Origin: Notospermus geniculatus | Taxonomy: Eukaryota; Nemertea; Pilidiophora; Heteronemertea; Lineidae | DNA: 64,000 nucleotides | Direction: 5' to 3' | Assembly (NCBI GenBank): GCA_002633025.1 | Contig: NMRB01001647.1 | Span: 68,792 to 132,791, forward strand | The notes under the pieces: model-generated | What the model was told of the DNA's origin: nothing | Seen by the model: the letters and a program-made list of their open reading frames with translations, nothing else | The model's database searches: none | Made by a program: the position numbers and the translations under genes | In this document: piece after piece, positions 46,153 through 57,535 of the stretch | Layout of the letters: each line of letters begins with the position of its first letter | How positions within the stretch are numbered: the stretch's first letter is position 1

Positions 46153-49100
46153 GTACATAATCTTTGCTGCTGCTGTCTATACTCTAAAGCCCCTTTTACA
46201 CTCACCCTGTTGAAACCATCCTGAGAACAGGGGTTCTTAGTGCTCGCTCCTTTCGTCACCGCACACAAACCCCTGAATTCACTGGAATCGGTGGATTATC
46301 AGTGCCCTTACAGCAAATGTTCATCACCCGACCGCCCCGTCGCAAGTTGGCCAGTAATTGATACACATAAACTACACAGGTTTGAACAAAGCTGACCCAG
46401 CAAGTCAATATGAAACGAACTCCTGCGGTGTATTCTGTTTCGCGACGTGGCAGAAAATGATATACATTCTGTGCGATGCATGTAGGCTAGGCTGAACTCA
46501 ACTTAGGTTGAAATACCATAAGCATATCCATGTCAGTAGCTTGGCTGCAAAACACCATATATTACGGTACATAGGCCGTTATACGTGTAACTAATCTCTT
46601 GTTAGGTTGAGTTGGGGAAGTTTCGCTAGTTCAGCACTGTGTTGTGCATGACACTACGATACAATCTACGTGTAATGCCTGTCATCTTAAGGTGACTCAG
46701 AATGACGTTCACTGATTGGGCACCTTTCTTTCGGCGCCTCTTAGTCCAGGAAATGTTGCGAATTATCTCATCTCAGGGGTTTGTGTGCAGTGATGAAGGG
46801 ACCGAGCACTGAGAACCCCTGGTGTTCTCAGGATGTGTTGAAACGTGCTGAGTTCGACTCACACCGAGGCCGCTTTGAAATTCAAGTGGGAAAGGCCCGT
46901 TTACACTGCCATTTGGTACCGGGACAAGCTGGCTCGCCTTGTTTACATTTGGCGAAATCGTACTGAACTGTGCTCAGTCCAAACTGAGCATGGTGAAAAT
47001 TCTGTGTGGTGTAAATGGAGCTTTAAGTTACAGTGGAAAAGAAGTGTATTAGTGGAAAAGAAGCTGTTAAATCAAGTAATCTAAGGCCAAGTTCAGACGT
47101 CGCTCTAACGACGCGTCGAATACAAATGAATTTGGTGCGACCGTAGCGCGACGCATAGGCCATCCGGTTCATTCGTCGATGGATAGTACGTCTGACGTCG
47201 AATTTAATTCACTTCAGACGTCGCTCTCCAGACGGATCTAAATGAGGAATTGTATTCGACGCGTCGTTAGAGCGACGTCTGAACTTGGCCTAATGGACTG
47301 TTGCATTGAGTTGGTGTTTTAAATGGAAAAAATGTCACAAAGGTCTTGATTGCGCAAAACCAATGTCAGCTCGGCTGAGTTGGGTTGGACATTGTTGGTA
47401 AAAAGCACTAAAATGGCTGGCGATATCAGTGTGTGCTGCTGAGGGGCGTTCTCACCATGGTCTTGATATTTCAGAGGCGTCGGCCGAGACAGAGAAGGCG
47501 TGGAAGGCGAGTGTCTTCCCAGGTACAGGAAGCGTAATATGGAGGATAAATGTAAGTTCTATCACGTTTATGATGCGAAAGGGGGCAAAAGCATGAAACA
47601 GATCAACTTATAGCTGTAAATAAAAACAACCACTTTATAAAAGGAGCCATCATAACCATTTAAGGGCATTATGAAACTGACATCGGGCGAACATTGCTGG
47701 CGAGATGATTCCACGCATTGCTGTCCAGCGCACACTTGGCGTCGACAGCTGATTTCACTCGCGATCGGATCGCTTGCGATATTGCCTTGTACGCTGCAGG
47801 CTAAAGTATGATTCACCCTAACTTCAACATGGGCAAAGTGCCAGGTCTGTGCAACAGACACACAAGTGAACACAATGATAAAACCACAAACCACAGTATT
47901 TACCAGTTGACTGAGCAAAATCTTGGATTTGCTATAGGCTCATGGAAAGTAAACCAAGTTACCCTAACATCATTAGATAACTGCTGCATAGATCCTTTAC
48001 CACTGACCTGTGCACATTTCCAAGCCGCCTGCCCCCTGGGGTGGTGTTAAAGAACTAAAGTGTAACGACAAGGAGAAGCCCCGGCTTGAACGGAACCAAG
48101 TGATATTAGTACTAAATTGAGGAGCCTGATAGCCTAGTGGTTATCACGTCCACTTAGCAAGCGGCAGGTCCCGGGTTCGAATCCAGCCCGAGCCATATGG
48201 GATTTAATTCCCGGCTCTTCAGTCCGTCGCATGGGACAGTAAGCCGTGGTGCCTTGTACCTTGTGACTTTGCAAGGGCAAGTAAAAGACCCCATGGCATC
48301 CAAGTGAGGAACATGAGTAGCTTGTGATGGCCTCCTCCGTACTTACCAGGGCCAATGATGCTATAGCGTCGGCCCTGACGGAAAAATGAAATACAAATAC
48401 AAAAATACAAATAAAATTAGTACTAAATTTTCTGTGGGATCTTTACATCTCTGATTTGCTTATATGTGCATCATGCATTTGTGGTAGTAGTATTCCGAAC
48501 ACTACCGGTATTTGTGTATAATGTCATAAAGACTTAATGGTTAATGTATTGTGCCTAATTTCAGCAATTCAAGGTTGAAGAAGTCCCGGCGAATGAGTTT
48601 GGTACTTTCTACGAGGGTGACAGCTACATTATTTTTCATGTAAGTACATGTACTGTATTTTCTGCATTACTAACCGCACCGCCCTAAGACCCGCACCCCC
48701 ATAGGTGATTGCGTAATCCTCAGAAGACCCGCACCGCCGTATCACCCACGTCGTATAACATGAATGATCATTCTCGTGAGAGGAGCACAACAGATATACC
48801 CAGTATCAGGTTGGTCACTAACTCAAGTAGACTGGTTCCTGGTCGCAACATACCGGGTAGCTGACGCAACAGCTATGTTGGGACCAGGAATCAGTCTATA
48901 ACTCGGGTACTCGAACAAACTGAACCGGAACAAGCCTCATTTTCAATCAAACAAAATGGCTTTGCTGGGAATGCCCACGCTGTTTACCTAGATTTGACAT
49001 ATTTTACGCCAGAATTTTGTGCACATTCGTGAAAATAGGCCTATGACATGATGCAAGGAACAATAAAGCATGAATTTTAGATATCTTCTGTGAAATTATG

Positions 49101-52100
49101 CCTGGTTATAGGGCCGATTGTAGGCTTTAATCCACGTAAGAACCGCACCGTTGTATCACCCGCACTCACGAATTTGGGGGCCTTTTCGCCGAAAAAAGCC
49201 ACGGGTCATATGCCGTTGTTGGAACGGTCTACATTCATTCGTTCCTTCTCTCTTGTACAGCAAGTAGAAGATCCCGTCACAAGGGAAACATCAATGGACA
49301 TCTATTTCTGGATAGGAAAACACAGCACGCAAGATGAGTATGGCACAGCAGCGTATAAGACGGTCGAGTTAGACACATTCCACGATGACAAACCAGTCCA
49401 GCATCGGGAGGTTCAAGACCATGAGTCGGATGCATTCAAAGCTTTATTCTCTAAGAGAATGTACGTTAGCGTTTTTGAAATATCGGTATTCATTTGAAAG
49501 TTTTGGAGTAATGTGTACTGGAGTTCTTGAGTTATCTCCTGGAAACCCAAAACTGGATAGAAAAACAGAGGGGGGGGGAGAAAGTTGGTTTTAACTCTTT
49601 CACTGCCAAAAAACGTCGATCAACGTTTTCAACTTTAGTTCAGTAGATGACCATCAGACGTCTCACCAATCACTAGTCTTATTCCTATGCATTCCACTGG
49701 TTTCTTTCACTTTCTCTTGCATTGGACCATCAAAATTTGTGGTTTTTGTGACCCAGAGGGTGGGAGGGGTGTGCTGTAGTCCTTTTTGTGGTAAAAAATC
49801 GTAGTTTTTGGTGCAAAATATCATTTCTGGCAAAAATTTTTGCAAGTTTTACTGGAATAACTTCAGTCATTTTGATGTTTTTTACTGACATGACTGAAAG
49901 GTGGGATGATAACCAACATTTTAAGCCTAATTTAGTGTATGTATCTTACTTATTTCTGGTCAATTTTTGGGCGGCAAAAGGGGTCCAAAATACATGATTT
50001 CTGGCAGTGAACGAGTTAATCAAAGAATGAGATGGAGAGAGGGAGAAAGTTTGTTTAAAACCAATGAATGAGACGGGTGGTCATAATACACCAATTTCAC
50101 ATCTCGCAGCAATCACAGCACCCCGAGTAGTGTTTTGAACGGCCACTTCCGGTTTACCTCACTTCCGGGTGTAATTCCTGGGAGCGAAGTTAGTTTTTAA
50201 CCTCACTACCATGAGTGAGGACAAAAATTTTCTTGATTGAGGTTGAAGTTCCCAAAGCCGCCGCCACCAGATGGAGGTGCCTATATCCCCTGGCGGCGGC
50301 GCCGGGAACCCCGATTGCATTATATCTAGTTTGTTCTGATTCTGAAATTGACACCATATTGTCTTTAATTCTCACAGCTATAAGAAGGGAGGTTACGAAA
50401 GCGGTTTCCGTCATGTCGAAACGGTTGAGTATAAAATTCGCCTCTACCGTATCCAAAAGCAAGAACGCAGTGGCAGGAAGAAGATGGCAGTTGATGAGGT
50501 AAGTTTTTATCATTTTCTGGTCACGTGTGATAGCGTTACTAAAAACCCTCAGACAATAAAACCTAAGTGTGCGCTGACTTACCCCACTGAGGTTTCCAAA
50601 ACAAGCAAGACTTACCCCCATTGAGGCCTCCAAAACAAGCAAGACTTACCCCATTGAGGTCTCCAAACAAGCAAGACTTACCCCATTGAGGTCTCCAAAA
50701 GAAGCAAGACTTATACCCATTGCAGTCTCCGAAACAAGCAAGATACCCCATTGAGGGCTCCAAAACAAGCAAGACTTACACGCACTGAGGTCTCCAAAAA
50801 GAAAGCCTTATCCCATTGAGGTCTCAAAAACAAGCAGGACTTGCCCTGTTGAGGTCTCCAAAACAAGCAAGACTTACCCCATTGAGGTCTCCAAACAAGC
50901 AAGACCTTCCCCATTGAGGTCTCCAAAAGAAGCAAGACTTATACCCATTGAGGTCTCCAAAACAAGCAGAACTTGCTCCATTGAGGTCTCCAAACAGCAA
51001 GACTTACCCCATTGAGGTCTCCAAAAGAAGCAAGATTTAACCCATTGAGGTCTCCAAAACAAGCAAGACATATCCCATTGAGGGTTTCAATCAATACTTG
51101 CTTACTTTCAGATTTCCTGCTTTAAAGATAGAATGACGGAAGACGATTGCTTTGTTCTGGACAAAGGAGATACAGTCATCCAGATAAACGGCTCAACTTG
51201 CTCTGGTGATGAAAAATTCAAGGTACATGTGGGATCACGAAGAGTCGTTTGTGTCAACTTCTGTCTTCTCTTACCTAGGCCTTGACTTTTTTTATCACGC
51301 CATCTATAACCTTCCAACAGTTCAACTTCAGGTACTGAGAAGAGTTTTCCACTCAGAGCTACACAGTCATGAACCCTAGGTGGTGTCGTCTGCTTGCACC
51401 GGGTTGAGCCACATTATGCTAATGTTATTCAATATGGCTGCCAGTCAGCCATCTTTGCATGCTTCCCTGTGCAACTTTTGGATAAGTTTCCATTCTCATT
51501 TGCTTTCTTTTTGCTGGAGTTTCTAAACTGTTTGCTGAATCTTCTTCAGGCCAGAGATTTTATTGGTACCCTCCAGGATGAGCGTAGTGGAAAACGTATG
51601 AAAATAATTACCGTGGATTCCGTGGTAAGTCACCCGACTCAATGAGGAACCCGGGTGCCGTTTATCCCGACAGGTCGGCACTGCGAGCGGTGCGACCGAA
51701 GCGACGTCATTGACGTCATTTTAAGTGTTGACGCTACATCATGAAAGAATGAGCTGTACATTTTTCTACAGGAATATGAGATAAAGACATTGTCATTATC
51801 GCCATCCTATCTCTTCATTTTAAGGAAAAAAAACACCGACAAATGCAGAAATTTTCATCTGCTACAAGACGATGTAAATTTTAATGCCAGGCGACCGAAA
51901 CAAAAGGCTGCCCTGCAAAGGCAAAACCTAGTAACTCCCATTTTCATGAAAATTGAGATATGGACATTTTTGGAGTCACTGGGTTTTGCTCAAGCTGTTA
52001 GTCCATGCCCCGTAGCAAATGGATGTTTACACATTATGTTATAACACACATTGAAAAATCTAGTGACTCCACCTTTGGAGGATCAACAGCGTCAACGTTT

Positions 52101-55100
52101 TAAGTTAGAAGTGTCCTCCTGTTATATCATCAGTGTAAAATATTTTAACCCAATAGACCCCATGCGGCCCTAAACCGCCCTGCCAGGAGCCGCCTAGAAG
52201 ACCACACACACTTTTTGACAAAAATCCGCATCACCTTTAATGTAGAGATCAAAATCACCAATTACTGCCGGCGGTGCCTCTATCTGCCATGTCTCCACAC
52301 GCTGATACCGCCATAAACCGCCTTGACTCATTATAGTGTTCTCCATTCTGCCTAATGCAGTGGCATTTCATGGCGGTTCAGGGCGGTGAAAGGTACAGAT
52401 GGAAAGTGCAAAAAATAGGCGGCTCTATTGGGTTAAAGCGAATTGATAGCGGATTTTGTTTACATTTGGCTGGTGTTTGTAAACACAAAATTTCAGCCAA
52501 TCAGAATGCACAATCATTTCTTTGTTGACATTCTGGAGAAGTTTGTTTACATTTTTTCCCGAAAATTCGTCCCCTTTCAAATTCTATTTCTAAATCAAAT
52601 TTTTTCGATATCAGTTCTCTTTAAGGTAGAACTATCCTCCGTGTAAAATTTCATCATTCGTTGGAAGTACACTGTAATGCAATTTTCATTCATTGCAAAG
52701 GTTCCATTGAAACAGTGGCATATTTGTCATCTTTTAGGAGGAGGCCCGTGTTCCTGAACGTCCGCAAGGCGAAGTTGATACTGATGATGATGATGAAGAT
52801 GAAACCGACGGTGGCTCTGATGATAATCTGCCAGTAATGTACAGGTATGTGTGCCCTTGGGCAAGTCCACTTAACACTTTTACAAGCCAACAATGTATAT
52901 TACAGAATTACTAGGCTAACGAATACATTGCAGTAGTACTATAGATCGATGGCATTGATTGCGGACCATGTTTACATCATTTGACCAGGGTAACCTGTTT
53001 TTAACGGGCCGCCTTGAATTCTGGCGGGATGCCTTAACAAAGCATATCCGTGTGTAACCCAGCGTTTCTAGATCAAAATAGATGTTAGTATTTATCTCTA
53101 CCTGGCTGTCTCCATGCGTGACTGCCGTGGAAACCAAAAACTTCGCACTTCTATGTTTACATAAACACATTGGCATGCGCGGATGTACAGGCCGACACTA
53201 CGTTGAGGCTGTGACGTGACGTCACTCGCTGTGGAAAGTTACGGCCGAATTTTAGTTACGGCCGAATGCTGCTTTCGGCCGACTCGAAAGCAGCATTTCT
53301 CTAGAATTTCGATATTCTGGTAAAATAGGGAGTATTTTCCTCCAGATACATGAAAAATAAAAGCGGTTTCTTTACAAATAAGTATTGCAATAGAGGTTTC
53401 CTTTTGTGTTGTCAGTTTTCAGGCCAGATGGTCCGCAATCAACGCCGTTTATCTATAGTCTGACGATTGCTCTAGTACAAGGCAACTGTACTTTACATTA
53501 GTACATGGCCAACAATGGGGAAGCCGCATGACAAACTGGAATAATAGATGGCGTAGCGAGTATAAGACCCGAATGACGTACTGACGTCACTTTTTTAGCT
53601 GTCGAAAAAACTGTATACATTTTTAGCTCACTGGGGTGAGCTATTACGATGGTGCAGCGTCCGTCGTCCGTCGTCGTCGTCGTCCGTCGTCGTCGTTGTC
53701 CGTTAGCAGGGCACGTTTCGTAACCGCTGGAGCTATTGATCTGAAACTTGGTACATATATACCCCTAGGTCAGATGACCCACGACACCAAGTTTCGGTCC
53801 GATTCGACTCTCAGTTTGGCCACCAGGTGGCGGAAACCAAAAACACAAAAAGTACAATAACTCCTGAACTAATGACTAGATCATCTTCAAATTTTTATCA
53901 TAGGTGTAGCTAATAAGGATACATAANNNNNNNNNNNNNNNNNNNNNNNNNNNNNNNNNNNNNNNNNNNNNNNNNNNNNNNNNNNNNNNNNNNNNNNNNN
54001 NNNNNNNNNNNNNNNNNNNNNNNNNNNNNNNNNNNNNNNNNNNNNNNNNNNNNNNNNNNNNNNNNNNNNNNNNNNNNNNNNNNNNNNNNNNNNNNNNNNN
54101 NNNNNNNNNNNNNNNNNNNNNNNNNNNNNNNNNNNNNNNNNNNNNNNNNNNNNNNNNNNNNNNNNNNNNNNNNNNNNGAGAAAATTAGCCAGCTTGTTGA
54201 TACAAGTAGGTCTAATTACGATTGATGGTCAGGAACTGCTGACACCTGATTAATTAATGTGCTGTTCATCCTTTGTCACAGTCTGCCGTAGGCCTAACAA
54301 ACTCAACCAGACATTGTTGACCTGTTGACACGTGGCCTGCCGACATGGCCGATGCTGATCAGCTGATTGCATTGCAATTTGCGATATCTTTGTTTTGTTG
54401 ACGACGCTCATCGTCTGTGACGTTAATCATGAGGTACCACAGCAACAATTAAAGACTTCATTTCTAGAACAGCATCCGAACCTTCCCAACGTATCCGAAC
54501 ATCTTGATGCAACTTTGGCTGTACAACAAACGCTTAATTCATTCCGGAGACAGTGCCTGGTTCAGCATACGCTGGAGGATTTCTTCAAGAAGTAGGCCTA
54601 GATCAACGGCACTGGTACATCATGAGGCCGATTGAGCGCCATCTGTCTGAAAATTCACACATGATGCTGTGATGTGAACTGCCTGACTACTTTGCCGTTG
54701 GCACTGTCCCAAAAGATTTCGTCTCGTGTCCGTTGTGTATTTTTATCATAACTGTGCATTATTTATGATACTAATCGGTTGTAAATAGGCTAAAATATTT
54801 TTATTATATTTCTTTTGTTTGTTAACTTTATTTCTAATCTGGCTACTGGTACACCAGTGAAGTTTGGTTAGGCCTTCCATCAGCTTGGCGATCGTCGAGT
54901 CGATCATCCGTCGTCATGGTGACCAATTTCACTCCGGTCAATGTCGAATTCGGTAATCCGGAAACTTCGCTAATCCGAACTTGGAACCCAGGAACAAACA
55001 GGTTCGGACTAACGAGGTCTGACTGTACCTCCCTCTGTCATTAGACTATTATGTCCAACCCAGTGAGCACATGGTCCATGGACCATTTCATTCAACACAA

Positions 55101-55470
55101 TTTTCCGGGATCCCCCAAAAGACGTTGTCAGTATTGGCATCCTGTGGCATTTCTGACAAAACAAAGCAGTGATATATGGAGAACTTTGAAAATGAAACAG
55201 GGCCATACGATACTAACGTGGACCTCATGGCCGACATGTGACGCCAAATTTCGTGACGTTCTCGGACTGCTAGCAGGTGGCCTCTAACGGCAGTAAAGTC
55301 TCCATTGTTGGTGCATTTATGACTTTGTTTTGCCATTTTCGATCCAGTACGACAATTCATACACAGACATTGAATATTTTTTCCATCATAGGTTGTCTGA
55401 TGCTAGTGGTAAAATGGTGCAGGAGGAGGTTCAGAAGGGCAGACTCTCACGCGACATGTTGGACCCCCAG
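46065..55470 (+). CDS. Gelsolin/severin-like actin-regulating protein; nine exons, 3' incomplete
   Basis: Exons 46065-46152, 47475-47551, 48565-48639, 49261-49460, 50378-50498, 51112-51222, 51550-51624, 52738-52844 and 55392-55470 join in phase to about 311 residues. Gelsolin-family proteins sever and cap actin filaments in the cytoplasm in response to calcium and phosphoinositides. Domain G1 shows '[15 protein letters not shown]', '[20 protein letters not shown]' and '[18 protein letters not shown]'. G2 shows '[18 protein letters not shown]' and '[15 protein letters not shown]'. A very acidic linker ('[15 protein letters not shown]') precedes '[13 protein letters not shown]', the start of G3. 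The N-terminus '[20 protein letters not shown]' matches short three-domain invertebrate members. No headpiece or G3 core is seen in the remaining 8.5 kb, so further exons probably lie beyond the window. Confidence 0.88.
46190..47027. mobile_element. ~840-bp inverted-repeat element in gelsolin intron 1
   Basis: 'taaagccccttttacactc' and 'ggtgtaaatggagcttta' are inverted ends. Inside, 'ccatcctgagaacaggggtt' ... 'cacacaaacccctga' is mirrored by 'caggggtttgtgtgcag' ... 'ccctggtgttctcaggatg' at 46775-46835. Confidence 0.6.
47085..47290. mobile_element. 206-bp PIF/Harbinger-like MITE, TAA target duplication
   Basis: TAA-'ggccaagttcagacgtcgct' ... 'agcgacgtctgaacttggcc'-TAA, with long arms through 'ctaacgacgcgtcgaataca'. 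GGCC ends with a TWA duplication match the element at 5958. Confidence 0.85.
47475..47551 (+). CDS. Gelsolin-like exon 2
   Basis: Acceptor 'tatttcag', donor 'gtaagt'. With the split codon it reads '[20 protein letters not shown]' then 'VIWRIN', the helix and strand that open domain G1. Confidence 0.85.
48119..48415 (+). mobile_element. tRNA-derived SINE, full length, with 14-bp target duplication
   Basis: Flanked by identical 'attagtactaaatt' (48105-48118 and 48416-48429). The tRNA-like head has an A box ('tagcctagtggttatcacg') and a B box ('gggttcgaatcc'). A ~200 bp unrelated body follows, ending in an A-rich 'aaatacaaatacaaaaatac' tail. This is target-primed reverse transcription structure, in the sense orientation within gelsolin intron 2. 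Confidence 0.9.
48565..48639 (+). CDS. Gelsolin-like exon 3
   Basis: Twenty-five codons, phase 0 at both ends, between 'aatttcag' and 'gtaagt'. '[20 protein letters not shown]' then 'YIIFH' is the conserved G1 strand-turn with the calcium/actin-contact 'GDSY'. Confidence 0.9.
49261..49460 (+). CDS. Gelsolin-like exon 4
   Basis: Acceptor 'cttgtacag', donor 'gtacgt'. It encodes the heart of G1: '[20 protein letters not shown]', 'TVELDTF', '[18 protein letters not shown]'. This is the long actin-binding helix and following strand, strongly conserved. Confidence 0.92.
49595..50015. mobile_element. piggyBac-like MITE, 421 bp, TTAA target duplication
   Basis: TTAA-'ctctttcactgcc' ... 'ggcagtgaacgag'-TTAA. 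Just inside the left end is the near-palindrome 'aaaacgtcgatcaacgtttt'. Located in gelsolin intron 4. Confidence 0.85.
50378..50498 (+). CDS. Gelsolin-like exon 5: end of G1
   Basis: Acceptor 'ttctcacag', donor 'gtaagt'. '[20 protein letters not shown]' matches the G1-G2 boundary ('GGxxSGFxHV'), and 'RLYRIQ' starts the first G2 strand. Confidence 0.9.
50576..51088. repeat. 32-bp minisatellite, about 16 copies, filling gelsolin intron 5
   Basis: Unit 'gacttaccccattgaggtct' plus 'ccaaaacaagcaa'. Copies 3-5 and 10-12 share the same variant order, suggesting a seven-unit higher-order duplication. The array occupies about 510 of 613 intron bases and stops about 24 bp before the next exon. Antisense ORFs here are repeat artefacts. 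Confidence 0.92.
51112..51222 (+). CDS. Gelsolin-like exon 6: G2 core
   Basis: Phase 0 at both ends, donor 'gtacat'. '[20 protein letters not shown]' and '[15 protein letters not shown]' correspond to the 'xDxFILDxGxxIYxWxGxxS' block of G2. Here the usual Trp is replaced by Ile-Asn. Confidence 0.9.
51550..51624 (+). CDS. Gelsolin-like exon 7: G2 helix
   Basis: Twenty-five codons, phase 0. '[20 protein letters not shown]' then 'TVDSV' is the G2 long helix plus 'DERxGK' turn that contacts phosphoinositides and actin. Confidence 0.88.
52149..52432. mobile_element. 284-bp MITE with TTAA target duplication
   Basis: TTAA-'cccaatagaccccatgcggc' ... 'aggcggctctattggg'-TTAA. The CCC start at TTAA is piggyBac-like. 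Located in gelsolin intron 7. Confidence 0.8.
52738..52844 (+). CDS. Gelsolin-like exon 8: acidic linker
   Basis: Acceptor 'cttttag', donor 'gtatgt', ending two bases into a codon. '[20 protein letters not shown]' continues with acidic residues to 'NLPVMY'. Thirteen of the 20 residues '[20 protein letters not shown]' are Asp, Glu or Gly. Confidence 0.85.
53622..53926. mobile_element. 'agctcactggggtgagcta' repeat, truncated by assembly gap
   Basis: Starts with a fold-back 'tagctcactggggtgagcta', then a (cgtcgtccgt)n tract and the module 'ccaagtttcggtccgattcg' shared with 33815. It runs into the N gap. Confidence 0.6.
53927..54177. other. Assembly gap (251 N)
   Basis: Run of N; nothing can be read. 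Confidence 0.98.
54178..55028 (+). pseudogene. 3' remnant of a pogo/Tigger-type DNA transposon
   Basis: An ORF at 54395-54595 ends '[20 protein letters not shown]' then 'FKK', resembling the C-terminal tail of Tigger/pogo transposases. About 420 bp further, 'ggttcggactaacgaggtct' then 'gactgTA' reads on the minus strand as a CAGTCAGACCTCGTTAGTCC-type terminus, with a TA. The catalytic part is missing or in the gap. The whole lies in gelsolin intron 8. Confidence 0.5.
55392..55470 (+). CDS. Gelsolin-like exon 9: start of G3
   Basis: Acceptor 'catcatag', donor 'gtaagg'. The split Arg codon from exon 8 is completed, then '[20 protein letters not shown]' and 'DMLDPQ'. This is the G3 'LSDASG...V..G.L....LD..D' pattern. 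The following G3 exon ('D-V-F/Y-I-x-D') was not found downstream in the window. Confidence 0.85.
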
Positions 55471-55541
55471 GTAAGGTTTGAATCAGAAAACTGTTTTAAT
55501 TTCAGTCCTGAGTGTATTCAATCACAGTAATAAGTAAGTTA

Positions 55542-55999
55542 GGCCATTCTTTTTTATTTGTTGTTTAGCGGACCCGCCGTAGTTAGATTTTGGCAATTTG
55601 GAAAAAAAATAAAATTGAAAAAAAAACATCTTTTTTATTTCCGCCAGTCCCGTTTTTCAACCTTTCAATGTTTTTTCAAAATCATTCTTCAGCGAGGTAT
55701 GAGCACTCTATTAAAAACATTTGGTGAGGTCCTGTCCAGTGCTGTTGTGGGGGATATTTTCGAACATTTGCCGCTTTCGTCGGCCGGGCAGATCGGCGAC
55801 ATCAACAGCAATTATGATATTTGAGTTGTTTTATTTCCGCCTGTTTAAATGTCTTGGTTTCACTGGATAAAGGCTTGCTAAAACGAAAAATATAAATCCA
55901 TCAGAAAGATTGGACTTTTATTTTTATTTTTTTTCCTGTCTCCTGTCTTGAGTTTACTGGAAAAAAATCCGCTAAACAACAAATAAAAAAAGAATGGCC
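55542..55999. mobile_element. 458-bp PIF/Harbinger-like element, TTA target duplication
   Basis: TTA-'ggccattcttttttatttgt' ... 'aaataaaaaaagaatggcc'-TTA. The ends extend to 'tgtttagcgg'/'ccgctaaaca', close kin of the element at 5958. Confidence 0.85.
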
Positions 56000-56708
56000 T
56001 TATCTACTTTCTGTAGAGCCTTGTTTCTTACCAAATTACTTACCGTATTTCAACAAAGTATTGGTTGAAATTTATCGAGACACCCAGTCTCTCGTGTGTT
56101 TAGAGGTTCAGCTGTACATATTGCATCATATTTTACTTGTAGAAGAATTCAAAATGCAATAAGGTGAGTTAGATTCCATGAGATGAGTGCTTGTATTTGA
56201 GTTGTGCTTTAGTTTTGATCACGAAATGAAACGCCAGGAAAATTAGGTCATAAAAGGTTATGTTTATTTTTGTAGCTTTGCCAGTCCTGATAAGTCATTC
56301 CGTTCTGGTGAAAAAAATTCATCATGTTTGATATTTATTTCAGGGTAACGGCGGAGAGGTGGGAAATAAGTCTATTTGCATAGCATATCCTGCAGCCCTG
56401 ATGCCCTTATCAGTCAAGTGGGAAAGGGTTCCGAACTTGCATGAATGCTGGCAGTCCAGTTCTGAAATTGAGTTGTCCACAATTGCCTAAAAAAAACCCC
56501 ATCTTTCCAAACACAGAATACTTCATAGTGTTCTCTATGGGGCTTTGCAAATGACGTCACAAGCCGCCATGCTGGAGGACACATGCGGTAGAGGCACAGC
56601 GAAATGAGCCGTGCATGCCCCAATGACGTTACATCAAACAATGGTGTGGCGCACTTCACGCAAGTCACGTCACGGTCGGCTGACACCTCTGCACCCTGTG
56701 TCCCCCAG

Positions 56709-56848
56709 GGGCCTTATTTACGAAGCTTCACAACTCTGCGTGCACGCAAATCTATTGTAAGCCAGTCAGTGAACAATAGGGCACGTGCAGCCAAACAAAA
56801 AACTTGCGTGCACGCAAAGTTGCGAAGGCTTCGTAAATAAGGCCCCAG
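56709..56848. mobile_element. ~140-bp hairpin MITE
   Basis: 'ggggccttatttacgaagct' and 'gcttcgtaaataaggcccc' are inverted, with inner arms 'gcgtgcacgcaaatctattg' and 'cttgcgtgcacgcaaag'. Confidence 0.85.
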
Positions 56849-57007
56849 AATGGCTGCCAGGATGACATCATTGCAAAGCCTCTATAGGACTGGACTGTCG
56901 GTTGGGATATCGGCTGGAATCATTCATAAAACACGTATCCATGCTTTGCTACGTTAGAGAGTGTCCAGGCCTGCAACTAATAAAAACTATTGTCTACCCC
57001 AACTGAG

Positions 57008-57346
57008 TTAATCCTAGCGTACATCGCACTTGCGACTGGATACAACTTGTCGCCACTGAGCTACCTGGTGACGGAGAGGACAGCTGAAACTGGAGGCGAC
57101 TGATTAGTCCCCAAAAACGCTCAATGTACGCACCCTTGCGACTCACATGAACTGAGAAATCGCTAGTCGCCGCGAGTTGCACATGTTCAACTTTCTAGCC
57201 CCTGGTTGTATCCGGTTTCGTTCAGTCACGGCGATGTACGTGGGCTTGTGACTAATCAGTGCCAGTTTTCTAAACGAAATCGAGTCTCAATGCCCCGGAT
57301 GCTCCCTGAGTTGCTACCAGTCGCTGGGTGGATGTACGCTGTCAGA
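57008..57346. mobile_element. Family D element, copy 2
   Basis: Starts 'cctagcgtacatcgcacttg', ends 'ggtggatgtacgctgtc'. Shares 'gccgcgagttgcacatgttc' and 'cagtgccagttttct' blocks with copy 3; shorter and without the nested MITE. Confidence 0.75.
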
Positions 57347-57535
57347 TCGTAACGACTGATTGAATGCTGCTTGTTCTTCGTAGTGCTGGTCCTGCTTGCA
57401 GTCACTGAATGTTAAAAATCTGTGAGCAATTATGAAAATTGGGTCAGAAGTCTTATGAGTTGGAACATGCCACGCTATTGAGGATATTTCTTATGACCTT
57501 GTCTTTTCCTGGCGATTTTCTCTATTCACTGTTAA

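Noticed and set aside
50563-51071. Antisense ORFs encoding repeats such as '[19 protein letters not shown]'
   Set aside because: Produced by the 32-bp minisatellite in a gelsolin intron; the frame changes whenever a unit gains or loses a base, and no start or stop context is conserved.
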